A DNA stretch of 64,000 nucleotides from the NCBI RefSeq assembly GCF_002352765.1, contig NZ_KZ293963.1, positions 3,374,559 through 3,438,558 of the forward strand, in the 5' to 3' direction. The translations under genes were made by a program, and so were the position numbers. The stretch is from Alteribacter populi. GTDB taxonomy: Bacteria; Bacillota; Bacilli; Bacillales; Salisediminibacteriaceae. Positions 35,089-43,726 of the stretch are shown in pieces; the stretch's first letter is position 1; each line of letters begins with the position of its first letter. The notes beneath the pieces are model-generated. The model had not been told where the DNA came from, did no database searches, and saw only the letters and a list, made by a program, of their open reading frames with translations.

Positions 35089-35802
35089 TTGGAACAGGCA
35101 ATGGAGTTAGCAAACAGTAGCATTGTTTGGATTTTTGCTGTACTTGTCTTGTTTATTGTAATTTTTCAAGCTATAAAGTTTATTGCCTTAGCCACTAAAG
35201 CGGGTAAAGAGATAGGGATGACGACAGTGGAAGTTAAGAGTGCTCTTAAAACAGGTTCCATTGCAGCAATAGGACCTTCGTTTGCGATTGTCATTGTCGC
35301 TATTTCTTTAATTCCATTTCTTGGTGATCCACTCACTTTACTGAGAATTGGAGTTATCGGTTCTGCACCGATAGAATCTGTGGGTGCGAGCTTGGGGGCA
35401 AATGCATATGGTACTGAATTAGGTAGTTCTGACTTTAACGTTCAAGCGTTTACAACCGTTGTCTGGACACTGTGTCTTGGGGGAGTAGGCTGGTTAGTTT
35501 TCACCGCTTTGGCTACTAGGTCAATGAGTAAGGTTGAGAAAAAAGTAACAAATAAAAACAATAAGAGCAAAAAAATAATGACCATTGTTACAACTGCCGC
35601 AATGGTGGCTGCCTTCGGTAACTTAGCAAGTGCTGAAATGGTCAAAGGATTTGAGTACATTTTAGTTGTGATTACTGCAAGTTTAACAATGATTATCTTA
35701 ACAACACTCTCTAACAAACATAAGATTAACTGGCTAAGGGAGTGGTCACTTGGAATCTCGATCCTTGCCAGTTTATTCGTCGGTTCCTTGGCAATCTTAT
35801 AA
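35089..35802 (+). CDS. DUF5058 family membrane protein
   Basis: A 237-residue protein with about six hydrophobic helices, assigned to DUF5058 from the overall pattern (the KFIALATKAGKEIGMTTVEVKSALKTG-type N-terminal loop, here ALKTGSIAAIGPSFAIVIVA, then IPFLGDPLTLLRIGVIGSAP). The TTG at 35089 is used because AGAGGGAGG (35071-35079) is 9 nt upstream; the next ATG (35101) is too distant. Between helices lies a Lys/Asn-rich cytoplasmic loop (KVEKKVTNKNNKSKK). It probably forms a transporter with the membrane protein encoded 18 bp downstream. The substrate is unknown. Confidence 0.75.
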   Translation: MEQAMELANSSIVWIFAVLVLFIVIFQAIKFIALATKAGKEIGMTTVEVKSALKTGSIAAIGPSFAIVIVAISLIPFLGDPLTLLRIGVIGSAPIESVGASLGANAYGTELGSSDFNVQAFTTVVWTLCLGGVGWLVFTALATRSMSKVEKKVTNKNNKSKKIMTIVTTAAMVAAFGNLASAEMVKGFEYILVVITASLTMIILTTLSNKHKINWLREWSLGISILASLFVGSLAIL

Positions 35803-35820
35803 GAAATGAGGGGTTACCTA

Positions 35821-36528
35821 ATGGCTATAAACGAAGAAGACATTATAAATGAGGGATACTCGAGAAGTTCTCATGACTTAGCAATGGAAAAATTTCATAA
35901 CAAAGCTCATTTTTGGGGACGATTCACCCTTTGGTCCGCTATTATTTTAACGCTATTGGTGCCTGTCTACCTGTCTTTTATACTCGGGTACCATCCTGGC
36001 TGGAATATTATTCTCACTGCTTTTATTGTCTATGCCGGAATTGTTGCTGTTGTTTGGATACTAGAGCCAATGATGTATTTTCCGATTTTAGGTGTCTCTG
36101 GAACGTACATTAGTTTTCTCACAGGGAACGTAGGTAATATGTGCCTACCTTCTGCTGCCGCTGCTCAAAATGCAATTGGTGCTGAACCAGGGACAAAAAA
36201 AGGAGAAATTACGGCAACCCTCGGTATCGGAGCAGCCTCATTAGTAAATAAGATGTTTCTTATTCCGATTATTCTTGGTGGGTCAGTTCTTATATCTGTA
36301 ATTCCAGAGAATATCCAGCAAATTTTCCCCCTTATTTTACCGGCGATCTTCGGTGGAGTATTGGCCCAGTTCGCAATTAAAAAGCCAATTTACGGAGTTA
36401 TCGCATTAACGATTGGGCTTATCGTCAATTTAACACCGCTTGTTGTTTATATAAAAATGTTACTTTGTCTCGTGTTAACTGTCACCATTTGTATTTTAAT
36501 AGAAAAGAAAAAAGAAGCTAAGGCATAA
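35821..36528 (+). CDS. Second membrane subunit beside DUF5058
   Basis: A 235-residue protein with a polar N-terminus (about 30 residues) and six or seven hydrophobic helices. The ATG at 35821 follows GAGGGG. A conserved-looking loop, GNVGNMCLPSAAAAQNAIGA, sits between helices and could line a substrate path. I do not recognise the family by name. Its fixed place between DUF5058 and an M20 amidohydrolase suggests a two-component importer for an amide or peptide-like compound. Confidence 0.7.
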   Translation: MAINEEDIINEGYSRSSHDLAMEKFHNKAHFWGRFTLWSAIILTLLVPVYLSFILGYHPGWNIILTAFIVYAGIVAVVWILEPMMYFPILGVSGTYISFLTGNVGNMCLPSAAAAQNAIGAEPGTKKGEITATLGIGAASLVNKMFLIPIILGGSVLISVIPENIQQIFPLILPAIFGGVLAQFAIKKPIYGVIALTIGLIVNLTPLVVYIKMLLCLVLTVTICILIEKKKEAKA

Positions 36529-36545
36529 TAAAGGAGTGGGTCGTA

Positions 36546-37910
36546 TTGAGTAAATCAAATTTATTGCAATGGATAGAAGAGAATAAAGACACTTTCACAG
36601 ACATGGCACAAAAAATTTGGGACAATCCTCAGCTTGCGTACGAAGAAGACTATGCTGCGAATGTACAAATGACAGCATTAAAAGAGGCTGGTTTTCACAT
36701 ACAAACTCCTGTTGGCGATCTTAATACAGCATTTATCGCTGAATATGGGAGTGGCAGACCAATTATAGGCCTGCTAGGTGAGTTCGATGCTTTACCAGGA
36801 CTTTCTCAACAAGCTAGTTATGTGAAAGAAGAGGCTGTCCCTGATGGGCCCGGTCATGGTTGTGGCCATAATTTACTTGGTACTGCTGGTGTGGAGGCTG
36901 TTATCGCCGTAAAGGAAAAAATGGATCAGGAAGGGTTAATGGGTACGATTCGTTATTATGGCTGTCCAGCAGAAGAGGTTCTTTCAGGAAAAACGCATAT
37001 GGTCAAAGCAGGTGTTTTTGATGGTTTGGACTCTGCACTCACATGGCATCCTGGCAATTCTAATACGGTTATGAATATGAGTATGCAAGCGATGGTCTCC
37101 GTTAAATTTCATTTCAAAGGGATTACTGCACATGCTGCGGCAGCACCTCATGCGGGCAGAAGTGCACTTGATGGTGTAGAGCTCATGAATGTCGGAACAA
37201 ACTACTTACGAGAACACGTTCAAGATGGAACACGAATCCATTACGTCATAACAAATGGAGGGATGGCACCTAATATTGTTCCTGAAGAAGCGAGTGTCTG
37301 GTACTTTTTAAGAGCAGCTTCAAAGGATCAGGTGGATGACATTTTCAGAAGAGTAAAAAATATCGCCAAAGGGGCGGCGTTGATGACTGAAACAGAGGTG
37401 GAATCTGAAATTTTGGCGTTCCCTTACGATACCCTTCCAAATGATAGTTTAAATGAATTAATGTACAGTAATATGGAAGAAAGCGGTTCACTTGTCTTTA
37501 CCGAAGATGAACAATCATTTGCAGAACAGTTGGTAGAAACGATAAAAACAAAAAACACGACTGGGACATTTGGTAATCAAGTAGACGGCTTACTCCCTAA
37601 AAACTTCTTCTATGATAAACAGCTAGCTGGAAAATCCATTCAAGGTTCAACCGATGTAGGTGACGTGAGCTGGATCACGCCAATGGGGATGATTAGCACG
37701 ACATGTGCGCCTGTTGGTGTCCAACTTCACTCCTGGCAGGCTACTGCTTCTTTTGGAACATCCATTGGCTATAAAGGTATGCACTTAGCCGCAAAAACAA
37801 TGGCCTTAACAGCTTATGATCTATTATTGAATAAAAACAATGTGCTCGAAACAGCAGCCGAAGAATTTAACGAACGCACAAGAGGGAAGAAATACAAGGC
37901 TGGTATTTAA
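36546..37910 (+). CDS. M20 family amidohydrolase (AbgB-like)
   Basis: A 454-residue cytoplasmic metallohydrolase. The first metal-binding segment is GPGHGCGHNLLG, the catalytic Glu pair lies in CPAEEVLSGK, and later TWHPGNSN and the dimerisation-domain segment HAAAAPHAGRSALDG are visible. This matches the p-aminobenzoyl-glutamate hydrolase (AbgB) branch. The TTG start at 36546 follows AAAGGAGTGG. It should hydrolyse an N-acyl or aminoacyl amide imported by the two upstream membrane proteins. A strong bidirectional terminator follows. Confidence 0.85.
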   Translation: MSKSNLLQWIEENKDTFTDMAQKIWDNPQLAYEEDYAANVQMTALKEAGFHIQTPVGDLNTAFIAEYGSGRPIIGLLGEFDALPGLSQQASYVKEEAVPDGPGHGCGHNLLGTAGVEAVIAVKEKMDQEGLMGTIRYYGCPAEEVLSGKTHMVKAGVFDGLDSALTWHPGNSNTVMNMSMQAMVSVKFHFKGITAHAAAAPHAGRSALDGVELMNVGTNYLREHVQDGTRIHYVITNGGMAPNIVPEEASVWYFLRAASKDQVDDIFRRVKNIAKGAALMTETEVESEILAFPYDTLPNDSLNELMYSNMEESGSLVFTEDEQSFAEQLVETIKTKNTTGTFGNQVDGLLPKNFFYDKQLAGKSIQGSTDVGDVSWITPMGMISTTCAPVGVQLHSWQATASFGTSIGYKGMHLAAKTMALTAYDLLLNKNNVLETAAEEFNERTRGKKYKAGI

Positions 37911-37968
37911 AGGATTGAGATCGGTTCTATTGTTATTCCTTATTGAATTTACGAATAAACCGTCGAAA

Positions 37969-38010
37969 CAAAACCAGAAAGCGGGAGAGGAGCCCCGCCT
38001 TCTGGTTTTG
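37969..38010. terminator. Bidirectional terminator between the M20 and mupG genes
   Basis: A long hairpin with outer arms CAAAACCAGAA (37969-37979) and TTCTGGTTTTG (38000-38010) and a GC-rich inner stem. T-rich sequence follows on the minus strand and moderately on the plus strand. A near-identical copy occurs at about 24616-24657 with the mupG remnant. Confidence 0.8.
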
Positions 38011-38019
38011 TGGATTTAA

Positions 38020-39102
38020 CTATTCGATCAATTTGAACACGAACCGTTCACCCGGTTGAATGCAGTCAATTAATAGGAGGTCCTCTTTTACAACGTGACC
38101 TATAAGATTTACAGCTGAATCAGCTGGTAAATCGCTTTTTACGATCTGTAACTCTCCTTGATACCTTCCATACTGTGCGTTGTCGATCGTAATGCTTCCT
38201 CTCATACGAGCATGATTCTTGGTTGAGTCAGCTGGTTGAATGTTCATTTTTCCTTTTTGAGCATAAGACCTCGATGTTTCTGAACGAATGACATCTCTTG
38301 CGGGGTCTAGTCTTTGGCGGTGCTCTTGATTTAAAATGGTTTTTTCATTTTCTGTCATTGGTGAAAAGGCAGCTCTCAACGTTACAACACCGTCATCTTG
38401 ATAGTGACGAAAGATCTCGCTGCTTTCTTGAGAAATTTCAGGGTCACCAATGAAAACATGATCGATTTCACACGAATCCCATAGTTCCTTTGCTGCGGCA
38501 AAAGGAGAGGTGGTGCGGTGTTTTTCTAGCGTTGGAAGCCCCTTTTGTAATGGACCGCGAAATACTAAATCTCCAGGTACAAAGGCCATCGTAGTAAAGC
38601 CAAGCGAGTGCAGCCATTTATTCGTTTTTATAAAGGCTTCTTTATCTAACCCTGTTTCTGGGCGCGGGTAATAGTTATGCCAAACTTCACTGTTTTCTTT
38701 TACCAGCCCTTGTGAGAATAAATCATCAATGAATTCTTGTGTTAATGTACTCGCATTAAGACAAACGGTCATTTCCTTTGAAATGTTGACGATGGATTGA
38801 GCGTCAAACCCATAATCGACTCGCAGACCTGTAATCCCTTTTTGGAGGAGGTCACTAAGATTGTCTAAATCGACATGTAAGTGCGATAACGACGCGGGTG
38901 AAACGTCTGCGATCAGCCCCATTTCTAATTCCTTTGTTTGTTGACCTAAACCTTCGATCGCGTTGATATACATCGTAGGGTCGTCTTCTGGAATATGCAA
39001 AGAGGTAAAGACCGACCGGAACCCTGCTTGCTTCATTCTTTTTAAATAGTCCTCTTGGTAGCGTTGAGATTGTTGACCTAAAAAAACAGATACACCTTTC
39101 AA
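38020..39102 (-). CDS. mupG: 6-phospho-N-acetylmuramidase (MupG, DUF871)
   Basis: A 360-residue protein of the DUF871 family: an N-terminal TIM barrel (MKGVSVFLGQQ, then FTSLHIPEDDP) and a C-terminal cyclophilin-like beta domain (residues about 250-360). MupG of Staphylococcus aureus and its B. subtilis relative YbbC-type neighbours act on MurNAc-6P disaccharides in the cytoplasm; here it is linked to murP and murQ, supporting that role. A terminator-like hairpin (39141-39174) separates it from murP, so it may be expressed at a lower level. GAGGGGTTG precedes the ATG. A decayed duplicate of its 3' end lies at 24612-25020. Confidence 0.85.
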   Translation of the reverse strand: MKGVSVFLGQQSQRYQEDYLKRMKQAGFRSVFTSLHIPEDDPTMYINAIEGLGQQTKELEMGLIADVSPASLSHLHVDLDNLSDLLQKGITGLRVDYGFDAQSIVNISKEMTVCLNASTLTQEFIDDLFSQGLVKENSEVWHNYYPRPETGLDKEAFIKTNKWLHSLGFTTMAFVPGDLVFRGPLQKGLPTLEKHRTTSPFAAAKELWDSCEIDHVFIGDPEISQESSEIFRHYQDDGVVTLRAAFSPMTENEKTILNQEHRQRLDPARDVIRSETSRSYAQKGKMNIQPADSTKNHARMRGSITIDNAQYGRYQGELQIVKSDLPADSAVNLIGHVVKEDLLLIDCIQPGERFVFKLIE

Positions 39103-39140
39103 AGCAACCCCTCCATTTCGTAGATTAAGATAAAAAAGCT

Positions 39141-39174
39141 AGAAAGGCTGTACCCATAATGATACAGCCTTTCT
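39141..39174. terminator. Hairpin between murP and mupG, terminator on either strand
   Basis: AGAAAGGCTGTA (39141-39152) pairs perfectly with TACAGCCTTTCT (39163-39174) around a 10-nt loop. Minus-strand RNA continues into CTAGCTTTTTT, so it should stop or attenuate murQP transcripts before mupG. Confidence 0.75.
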
Positions 39175-39186
39175 TTTTTCAAAAAG

Positions 39187-40548
39187 TTATTGAAGGTTTT
39201 CAGCCATTTCTTCTTTATATCCGAATAAATAGGTGAATAAAAATCCGAATGCATAAGAAATAACGAGCCCTAAGAAATACATAAAGTATTGATTATCTGC
39301 AATTAACGGAATAAGGGACAAACCTGAAACGCCAATGCCTAAAGAGGAAGTAGTCATCAATGCTTGGAAAGCACCACCGATCGAAGCGCCTAAACAGGCC
39401 GTGATAAATGGGCGTCCTAACGGAAGTGTTACCCCGTATAGTAGTGGTTCGCCAATTCCTAAGAAACCAACTGGAAGGGCACCTTTGACAGTGTTTTTCA
39501 AGCGTTGACTTTTTGTTTTGACTAAAACAGCAATCGCTGCACCGACTTGCCCGGCTCCTGCCATAGCTAAAATGGTGAGAAGCGGAGTGGCTCCGTGTGC
39601 GCTAATAAATTCTAAGTGAATCGGTGTTAGCCCGTGGTGCATCCCTACCATAACAAGAGGGAGGAAGGTACCTGCTAAAATGGCCCCTGCAAAAACACCA
39701 CCAATATCAAGTACAGAGTTAATTCCCATTGTTACGCCGTCAGCGATCACTCCACCAACAGGTTGAAGGACGACGATGGTTGCAACACCGACAAGTAAAA
39801 CAGTGATAAAAGGTGTTAGTATAATATCTAAAGAACTTGGTACGACTTTTCTAATTCGTTTTTCAATGAATGCCATAAACCATGCTGCTAATAATACTGC
39901 GAATAAACCGCCCCGTCCAGGAACAAGCTCTTCACCAAACAACGTGATGTTCTCGAGTGCGGGGTTAATAATTAAAATCCCGGCAATCGCTCCTAATGCA
40001 GGAGTTCCGCCAAATTCTTTCGCCGTGTTCCACCCGACTAAAATGCCGAGGTAAGTGAAGATTCCTCCGCCGATTACGAGTAGGATTTGGAGCCAAGTTG
40101 TTTCTGGGTCGGCTCCGGCATTTTGTGCAAAACTGGCTCCACCATTAATTAATCCGGACGCTACAAGAGCAGGAATAAGTGGAATAAAGATACTGCCGAT
40201 TCTTTTTAGGAAGTTCTTAATTGGCGTGTTATTCTTTTTCTTGATCGAGCTTTTCATATCTTCTGCTACGTGGTCTGAGTTTTTCACTTCACCGAGAGTA
40301 AGGCCTGTAATGTTACAAAGCTGTTCTGCTACTTTATTAACAGTCCCTGGACCGACGATCACTTGAAGTGTATCATCCTCGACGACACCCATGACGCCTT
40401 CAACTTTTTTAAGTTCTGCTAGATTGATTTTTTCATAGTCATGGACTTCCATACGAATACGAGTCATACAGTGGGCTACTCGTTTGATGTTGTCTTTCCC
40501 GCCGGTATGATCTATAATCCCTTGCACAATCACATCTTCTTTTTTCAT
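39187..40548 (-). CDS. murP: PTS MurNAc-specific EIIBC component
   Basis: A 453-residue phosphotransferase permease with an N-terminal EIIB domain (phosphorylated Cys27 in AHCMTRIRM) and a C-terminal EIIC domain with about ten helices (GMHHGLTPIHLEF and GFLGIGEPLLYG are family segments). It imports and 6-phosphorylates N-acetylmuramic acid or a MurNAc disaccharide. No EIIA domain is present, so a glucose-type EIIA must donate phosphate. The ATG lies 24 bp after murQ, and AAGGGGGGAA precedes it. Assignment to MurNAc rests on murQ and murR next to it. Confidence 0.9.
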   Translation of the reverse strand: MKKEDVIVQGIIDHTGGKDNIKRVAHCMTRIRMEVHDYEKINLAELKKVEGVMGVVEDDTLQVIVGPGTVNKVAEQLCNITGLTLGEVKNSDHVAEDMKSSIKKKNNTPIKNFLKRIGSIFIPLIPALVASGLINGGASFAQNAGADPETTWLQILLVIGGGIFTYLGILVGWNTAKEFGGTPALGAIAGILIINPALENITLFGEELVPGRGGLFAVLLAAWFMAFIEKRIRKVVPSSLDIILTPFITVLLVGVATIVVLQPVGGVIADGVTMGINSVLDIGGVFAGAILAGTFLPLVMVGMHHGLTPIHLEFISAHGATPLLTILAMAGAGQVGAAIAVLVKTKSQRLKNTVKGALPVGFLGIGEPLLYGVTLPLGRPFITACLGASIGGAFQALMTTSSLGIGVSGLSLIPLIADNQYFMYFLGLVISYAFGFLFTYLFGYKEEMAENLQ

Positions 40549-40572
40549 AATAAATCAATTCCCCCCTTATCT

Positions 40573-41463
40573 TTATTCTTGAATTGCGTGTTTCACAAAT
40601 CCGTTTGCTTCTTCTAGCTTTTCTTTTGCTTCGTTCTGGTTGCAATCTGCCAAAATCATGACAATGGCAACTTTTACAGTACCATTTGCTTCTTCAAGTT
40701 TGTTTGAAGCTGTTGTTTCATCAACACCTGTGGCTTCCATAATGATTTTCTGTGATCGCTTTCTTAATTTCTTATTTGTTGGCTGTAAATCAACCATTAA
40801 ATTTTTATACACTTTCCCCAGTCCAATCATTGTTGCGGTAGAAATCATGTTAAGAACGAGTTTTTGCGCTGTACCCGCCTTTAATCTCGTTGAACCCGTT
40901 AAGACTTCACTTTCAGTAGCGACTTCGATTGGATACTTTGCTTCACGTGAGATTGGTGCACTCTCATTACAAGCGATGCTTCCAGTCACTGCGCCCACTT
41001 GCTTCGCATATTGTAATGCACCAATGACGTAGGGAGTACGACCACTTGCGGCAATTCCAACCACGACGTCATTTTTATTGAGTTTAATAGATTTTAAATC
41101 TTCTTCTCCGAGAGTGAGAGAGTCTTCTGCTCCTTCAACAGCATGGATGAATGCTTTTTCTCCTCCAGCTATTAACCCAACGACGAGGCTGGAGTCTACC
41201 CCAAACGTCGGAGGGCATTCTGCAGCGTCAAGAACGCCTAAACGCCCACTCGTTCCAGCGCCTACATAAATAAGGCGTCCCCCGTTTTTAATTCCTTCTA
41301 TTGTCTGATCTACGAGCATTGAAATTTCATTTAATTGCTTTTGAATGGCTTCTGGAACACGACGATCCTCTTCATTCATAAGGCTTAAAATTTCAAAGGT
41401 CGTTCTTTCATCTAGATCCATTGATTTTTCATTACGCTTTTCAGTACCTAATTTTTCTAACAT
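40573..41463 (-). CDS. murQ: N-acetylmuramic acid 6-phosphate etherase
   Basis: A 296-residue SIS-domain lyase that removes the lactyl ether from MurNAc-6P to give GlcNAc-6P. Motifs seen are GGRLIYVGAGTSGRLGVLDA, with CPPTFGVD, and NDVVVGIAASGRTPYV. The frame extends upstream of the ATG at 41463, but GAGGTTTG and normal family length fix the start there; the extra 49 codons would cover the promoter. The C-terminus holds a small UBA-like helical tail. It heads the murQ-murP unit with its own promoter and cre. Confidence 0.93.
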   Translation of the reverse strand: MLEKLGTEKRNEKSMDLDERTTFEILSLMNEEDRRVPEAIQKQLNEISMLVDQTIEGIKNGGRLIYVGAGTSGRLGVLDAAECPPTFGVDSSLVVGLIAGGEKAFIHAVEGAEDSLTLGEEDLKSIKLNKNDVVVGIAASGRTPYVIGALQYAKQVGAVTGSIACNESAPISREAKYPIEVATESEVLTGSTRLKAGTAQKLVLNMISTATMIGLGKVYKNLMVDLQPTNKKLRKRSQKIIMEATGVDETTASNKLEEANGTVKVAIVMILADCNQNEAKEKLEEANGFVKHAIQE

Positions 41464-41492
41464 AACAAACCTCATTTCTAAAAATACCATTT

Positions 41493-41534
41493 TGAATACG
41501 CTTTCATTATATGATTTACGAAATTGAAAATCAA
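41493..41534 (-). promoter_or_regulatory. murQ promoter with an overlapping cre
   Basis: On the minus strand TTGATT (41529-41534) and a perfect TATAAT (41506-41511) are 17 bp apart. TGAAAGCGTATTCA (41493-41506), 13 of 14 matches to cre, begins at the -10 edge and would let CcpA block initiation when glucose is present. Confidence 0.75.
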
Positions 41535-41552
41535 TATATTTTTTATATTTAC

Positions 41553-41567
41553 TGAAATGTAATTTCA
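41553..41567. promoter_or_regulatory. Candidate MurR operator
   Basis: TGAAATGTAATTTCA is a perfect 6-3-6 palindrome placed about 20 bp upstream of the murQ -35. RpiR/MurR-family operators are short palindromes of this kind. Binding is inferred. Confidence 0.45.
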
Positions 41568-41582
41568 ACCATGCGAAAAGAA

Positions 41583-41607
41583 AAGCATGGGAAAGGATCC
41601 CATGCTT
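41583..41607 (-). terminator. Terminator between murR and murQ
   Basis: AAGCATGGGA (41583-41592) pairs perfectly with TCCCATGCTT (41598-41607) around a 5-nt loop, 7 bp past the murR stop. Minus-strand RNA then reads TTCTTTTC. It shows that murR and murQP are separate units. Confidence 0.75.
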
Positions 41608-41613
41608 CAATGT

Positions 41614-42468
41614 TTAGCGCCTTTTTTCTCTCGTTTTTTCACGTGACTTGTCAAACGCTTCTAATAAATCCTCGCCAATTCGATGAAAAATAGACACGTA
41701 TAAGCTGTCGATAAGGTTTAGCTGACTTGTTCTTGATGCAATACTTCCTATTCGTTGTTCCACTTCAATATCTGGCATTAGCAATTGGATATCGGACTGT
41801 TTATAAAGCGGGGAAGTATTTGAGGATGTGATCGCAATAAGCATGATTCCCCGTTCTTTCGCATAATTGGCCAGTTCCATGACCTCTTTTGTTTTCCCCG
41901 ATGTACTCATACAAATGAGAACATCTTCAGGACCCATCATCGTAATGAAAGGGACCATATAATGATAATCTGAGGAAGCTAAGGAATGAAACCCTAGTCG
42001 CATAAATTTGTATTGTCCATCAATACACGATGTGAAAGAACCTCCGACGCCAAACAAAGCAATTTTCTTAGCCTTACTCATCGTTTCTACAGCCTTAGAA
42101 AATTCCTGAGAACTTATCGTATTAAACGTCATTTCTAAAGCCATTTGGTTCAGTGATGATACTTTCTGAAATAACATCGGCGGTGAGTCATCAGAATCTA
42201 AAAGAGAAGCACTATTTACATAAGCCTGTCCTCTCGTCAACTCTTTTGCAAGGGCTAGCTTAAACATGCGAAAACTATCAACACCTACTCTTTTACAAAA
42301 ACGAACGATACTGGCTTCACTCGCATGAGCTTGCTGGGATAATTCTTTCGTCGTCATATTAGGAATGAACTCTGGATTCTCCAACACATATTGGGCGACT
42401 TTCTTTTCTGCTGTTGAAAAAGAAGATAGTTGTTGTTCAATCTTCATCAAGACCATCGTCTGGTGCAT
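41614..42468 (-). CDS. murR: MurR/RpiR-family regulator
   Basis: A 284-residue regulator: an N-terminal RpiR helix-turn-helix (about residues 10-80, with TTKELSQQAHASEASIVRFCKR split as SEASIVRFCKRVGVDSF) and a C-terminal SIS phosphosugar-binding domain (GVGGSFTSCIDGQYKF, then ICMSTSGKTKEVMELA). The effector should be MurNAc-6P. The ATG at 42468 is preferred over an in-frame GTG at 42477 on spacing. It is transcribed in the same direction as murQ but ends in its own terminator. Confidence 0.85.
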   Translation of the reverse strand: MHQTMVLMKIEQQLSSFSTAEKKVAQYVLENPEFIPNMTTKELSQQAHASEASIVRFCKRVGVDSFRMFKLALAKELTRGQAYVNSASLLDSDDSPPMLFQKVSSLNQMALEMTFNTISSQEFSKAVETMSKAKKIALFGVGGSFTSCIDGQYKFMRLGFHSLASSDYHYMVPFITMMGPEDVLICMSTSGKTKEVMELANYAKERGIMLIAITSSNTSPLYKQSDIQLLMPDIEVEQRIGSIASRTSQLNLIDSLYVSIFHRIGEDLLEAFDKSREKTREKRR

Positions 42469-42701
42469 TATTATCACATCTTTTTAAAGAATTCTTGTTT
42501 ATATTGTTTGTTCAAATTTTAACACGCACTTATATTATTATTGTTTTTACCAATGAAATCAAGTTGACCTTGTTAAACGTGAAACAAATGACGGGAAGAG
42601 CTCTTGGGTCTTAAAAGTCCATTTTCATAAGACTAGGAAGCATGTCTATACCGATTTACTAGATAATGAATATACCTGATAGTATGAGGAGGTGAGGAAA
42701 A

Positions 42702-43382
42702 ATGGTCAAAATATATTTAGATCCTGGCCATGGGGGTTCTGATTCAGGAGCTACCGGAAATGGGATGCAGGAAAAGAACCTTACCTTAGATATCTCTCTA
42801 CGAATTCGTGACATTCTCGAAAACAACTATCAAGATGTAGATGTCAGAATGAGTAGAACAACAGATACAACGCGGAGTTTAAGCGCGCGTACGGATGATG
42901 CAAATAATTGGGGAGCCGATTACTTTTTATCGATTCACGTGAATGCATTTAATGGATCTGCACAAGGGTATGAAGACTACATTCATAGCAGCTTATCTGA
43001 TTCCTCTCAAACAGCACAGCTGCGTGATATTATGCACGAAGAAATTATGAAAGTGAACAACCTTTCTAACCGTGGAAAAAAGAAGGCGAACTTTCATGTG
43101 TTGCGAGAGACAATTATGTCAGCGATATTAACTGAGAACGGGTTTATTGACAATGCGGATGATGCGGAGAAATTAAGTGATTCAAACTGGCGGCAAACCG
43201 TTGCCCAAGGTCATGTAAATGGTTTAGAAAGGGCGTTTGATTTACAACGAAGCAACAACAGTCTGCACAGAGTAATAGTCGATGGCGTTCAAGAAGGAGC
43301 TTACGGAGAAGAGCAAAATGTGTTGAATGCGGTTCAACGTCATTTGGGCTCAGCAGATAGAATAGTCGTGGAAAGAGTGTGA
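42702..43382 (+). CDS. N-acetylmuramoyl-L-alanine amidase (Ami_3, CwlC-like)
   Basis: A 226-residue zinc amidase. The N-terminal motif YLDPGHGGSDSGA with the first zinc His, SIHVNAFNGSAQG with another ligand, and the C-terminal AILTENGFIDN with the catalytic Glu are visible, in the order expected for Amidase_3. The last 40 residues (HRVIVDGVQEGAYG) resemble half of a SPOR-type repeat as in CwlC. There is no signal peptide, so it acts from inside, as in mother-cell lysis, or on recycled muropeptides; the adjoining mur genes favour peptidoglycan turnover. GAGGAGGTGAGG gives a strong ribosome site. Confidence 0.88.
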   Translation: MVKIYLDPGHGGSDSGATGNGMQEKNLTLDISLRIRDILENNYQDVDVRMSRTTDTTRSLSARTDDANNWGADYFLSIHVNAFNGSAQGYEDYIHSSLSDSSQTAQLRDIMHEEIMKVNNLSNRGKKKANFHVLRETIMSAILTENGFIDNADDAEKLSDSNWRQTVAQGHVNGLERAFDLQRSNNSLHRVIVDGVQEGAYGEEQNVLNAVQRHLGSADRIVVERV

Positions 43383-43385
43383 AAG

Positions 43386-43418
43386 ACGCTTGAGGAAAAA
43401 TTCCTCAAGCGTTTTTTT
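43386..43418 (+). terminator. Strong terminator of the amidase gene
   Basis: ACGCTTGAGGAA (43386-43397) pairs perfectly with TTCCTCAAGCGT (43401-43412), with a 3-nt loop and seven Ts. Confidence 0.9.
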
Positions 43419-43420
43419 CG

Positions 43421-43661
43421 TCATTCTACTTCAGAGATGGTTATTCTACCAAAAGCAGCGCTAATTCTGTTTGAAATGAACTTTATTCTACATAAAAGTG
43501 GATTAATTTTACACAAAAGGGGATTAATCTACATAAAACAGGATTAATTTTACACAAAAGGGGATTAATCTACACAAAACAGGATTAATTCTACACAAAA
43601 GGCGATTAATTCAACATAAAACACCACTAATTCTACAAAAGAACGATGCGCCCACTCGCTC
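43421..43661 (+). repeat. Repeat array A: about 11 units of a 20-21 bp repeat
   Basis: Successive units share the core AATTCTACACAAAA, with variants such as ATTCTACATAAAA and ATTTTACACAAAA, and start TTAA or TTAT. Pairs of units alternate (GGGGA, ACAGGA endings). The array ends with CGATGCGCCCACTCGCTC. It has no coding signal on the plus strand. It occupies most of the 609-bp spacer with array B. Confidence 0.85.
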
Positions 43662-43726
43662 AAAAAAAATTTCTGTTGAAAAATAACGTAATTTCTACAA
43701 AAGAGAAAGAACCACTGCTGAAATGA

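Noticed and set aside
39776..40366. Two plus-strand frames opposite murP
   Set aside because: Antisense shadows of a membrane protein gene, with no ribosome sites.
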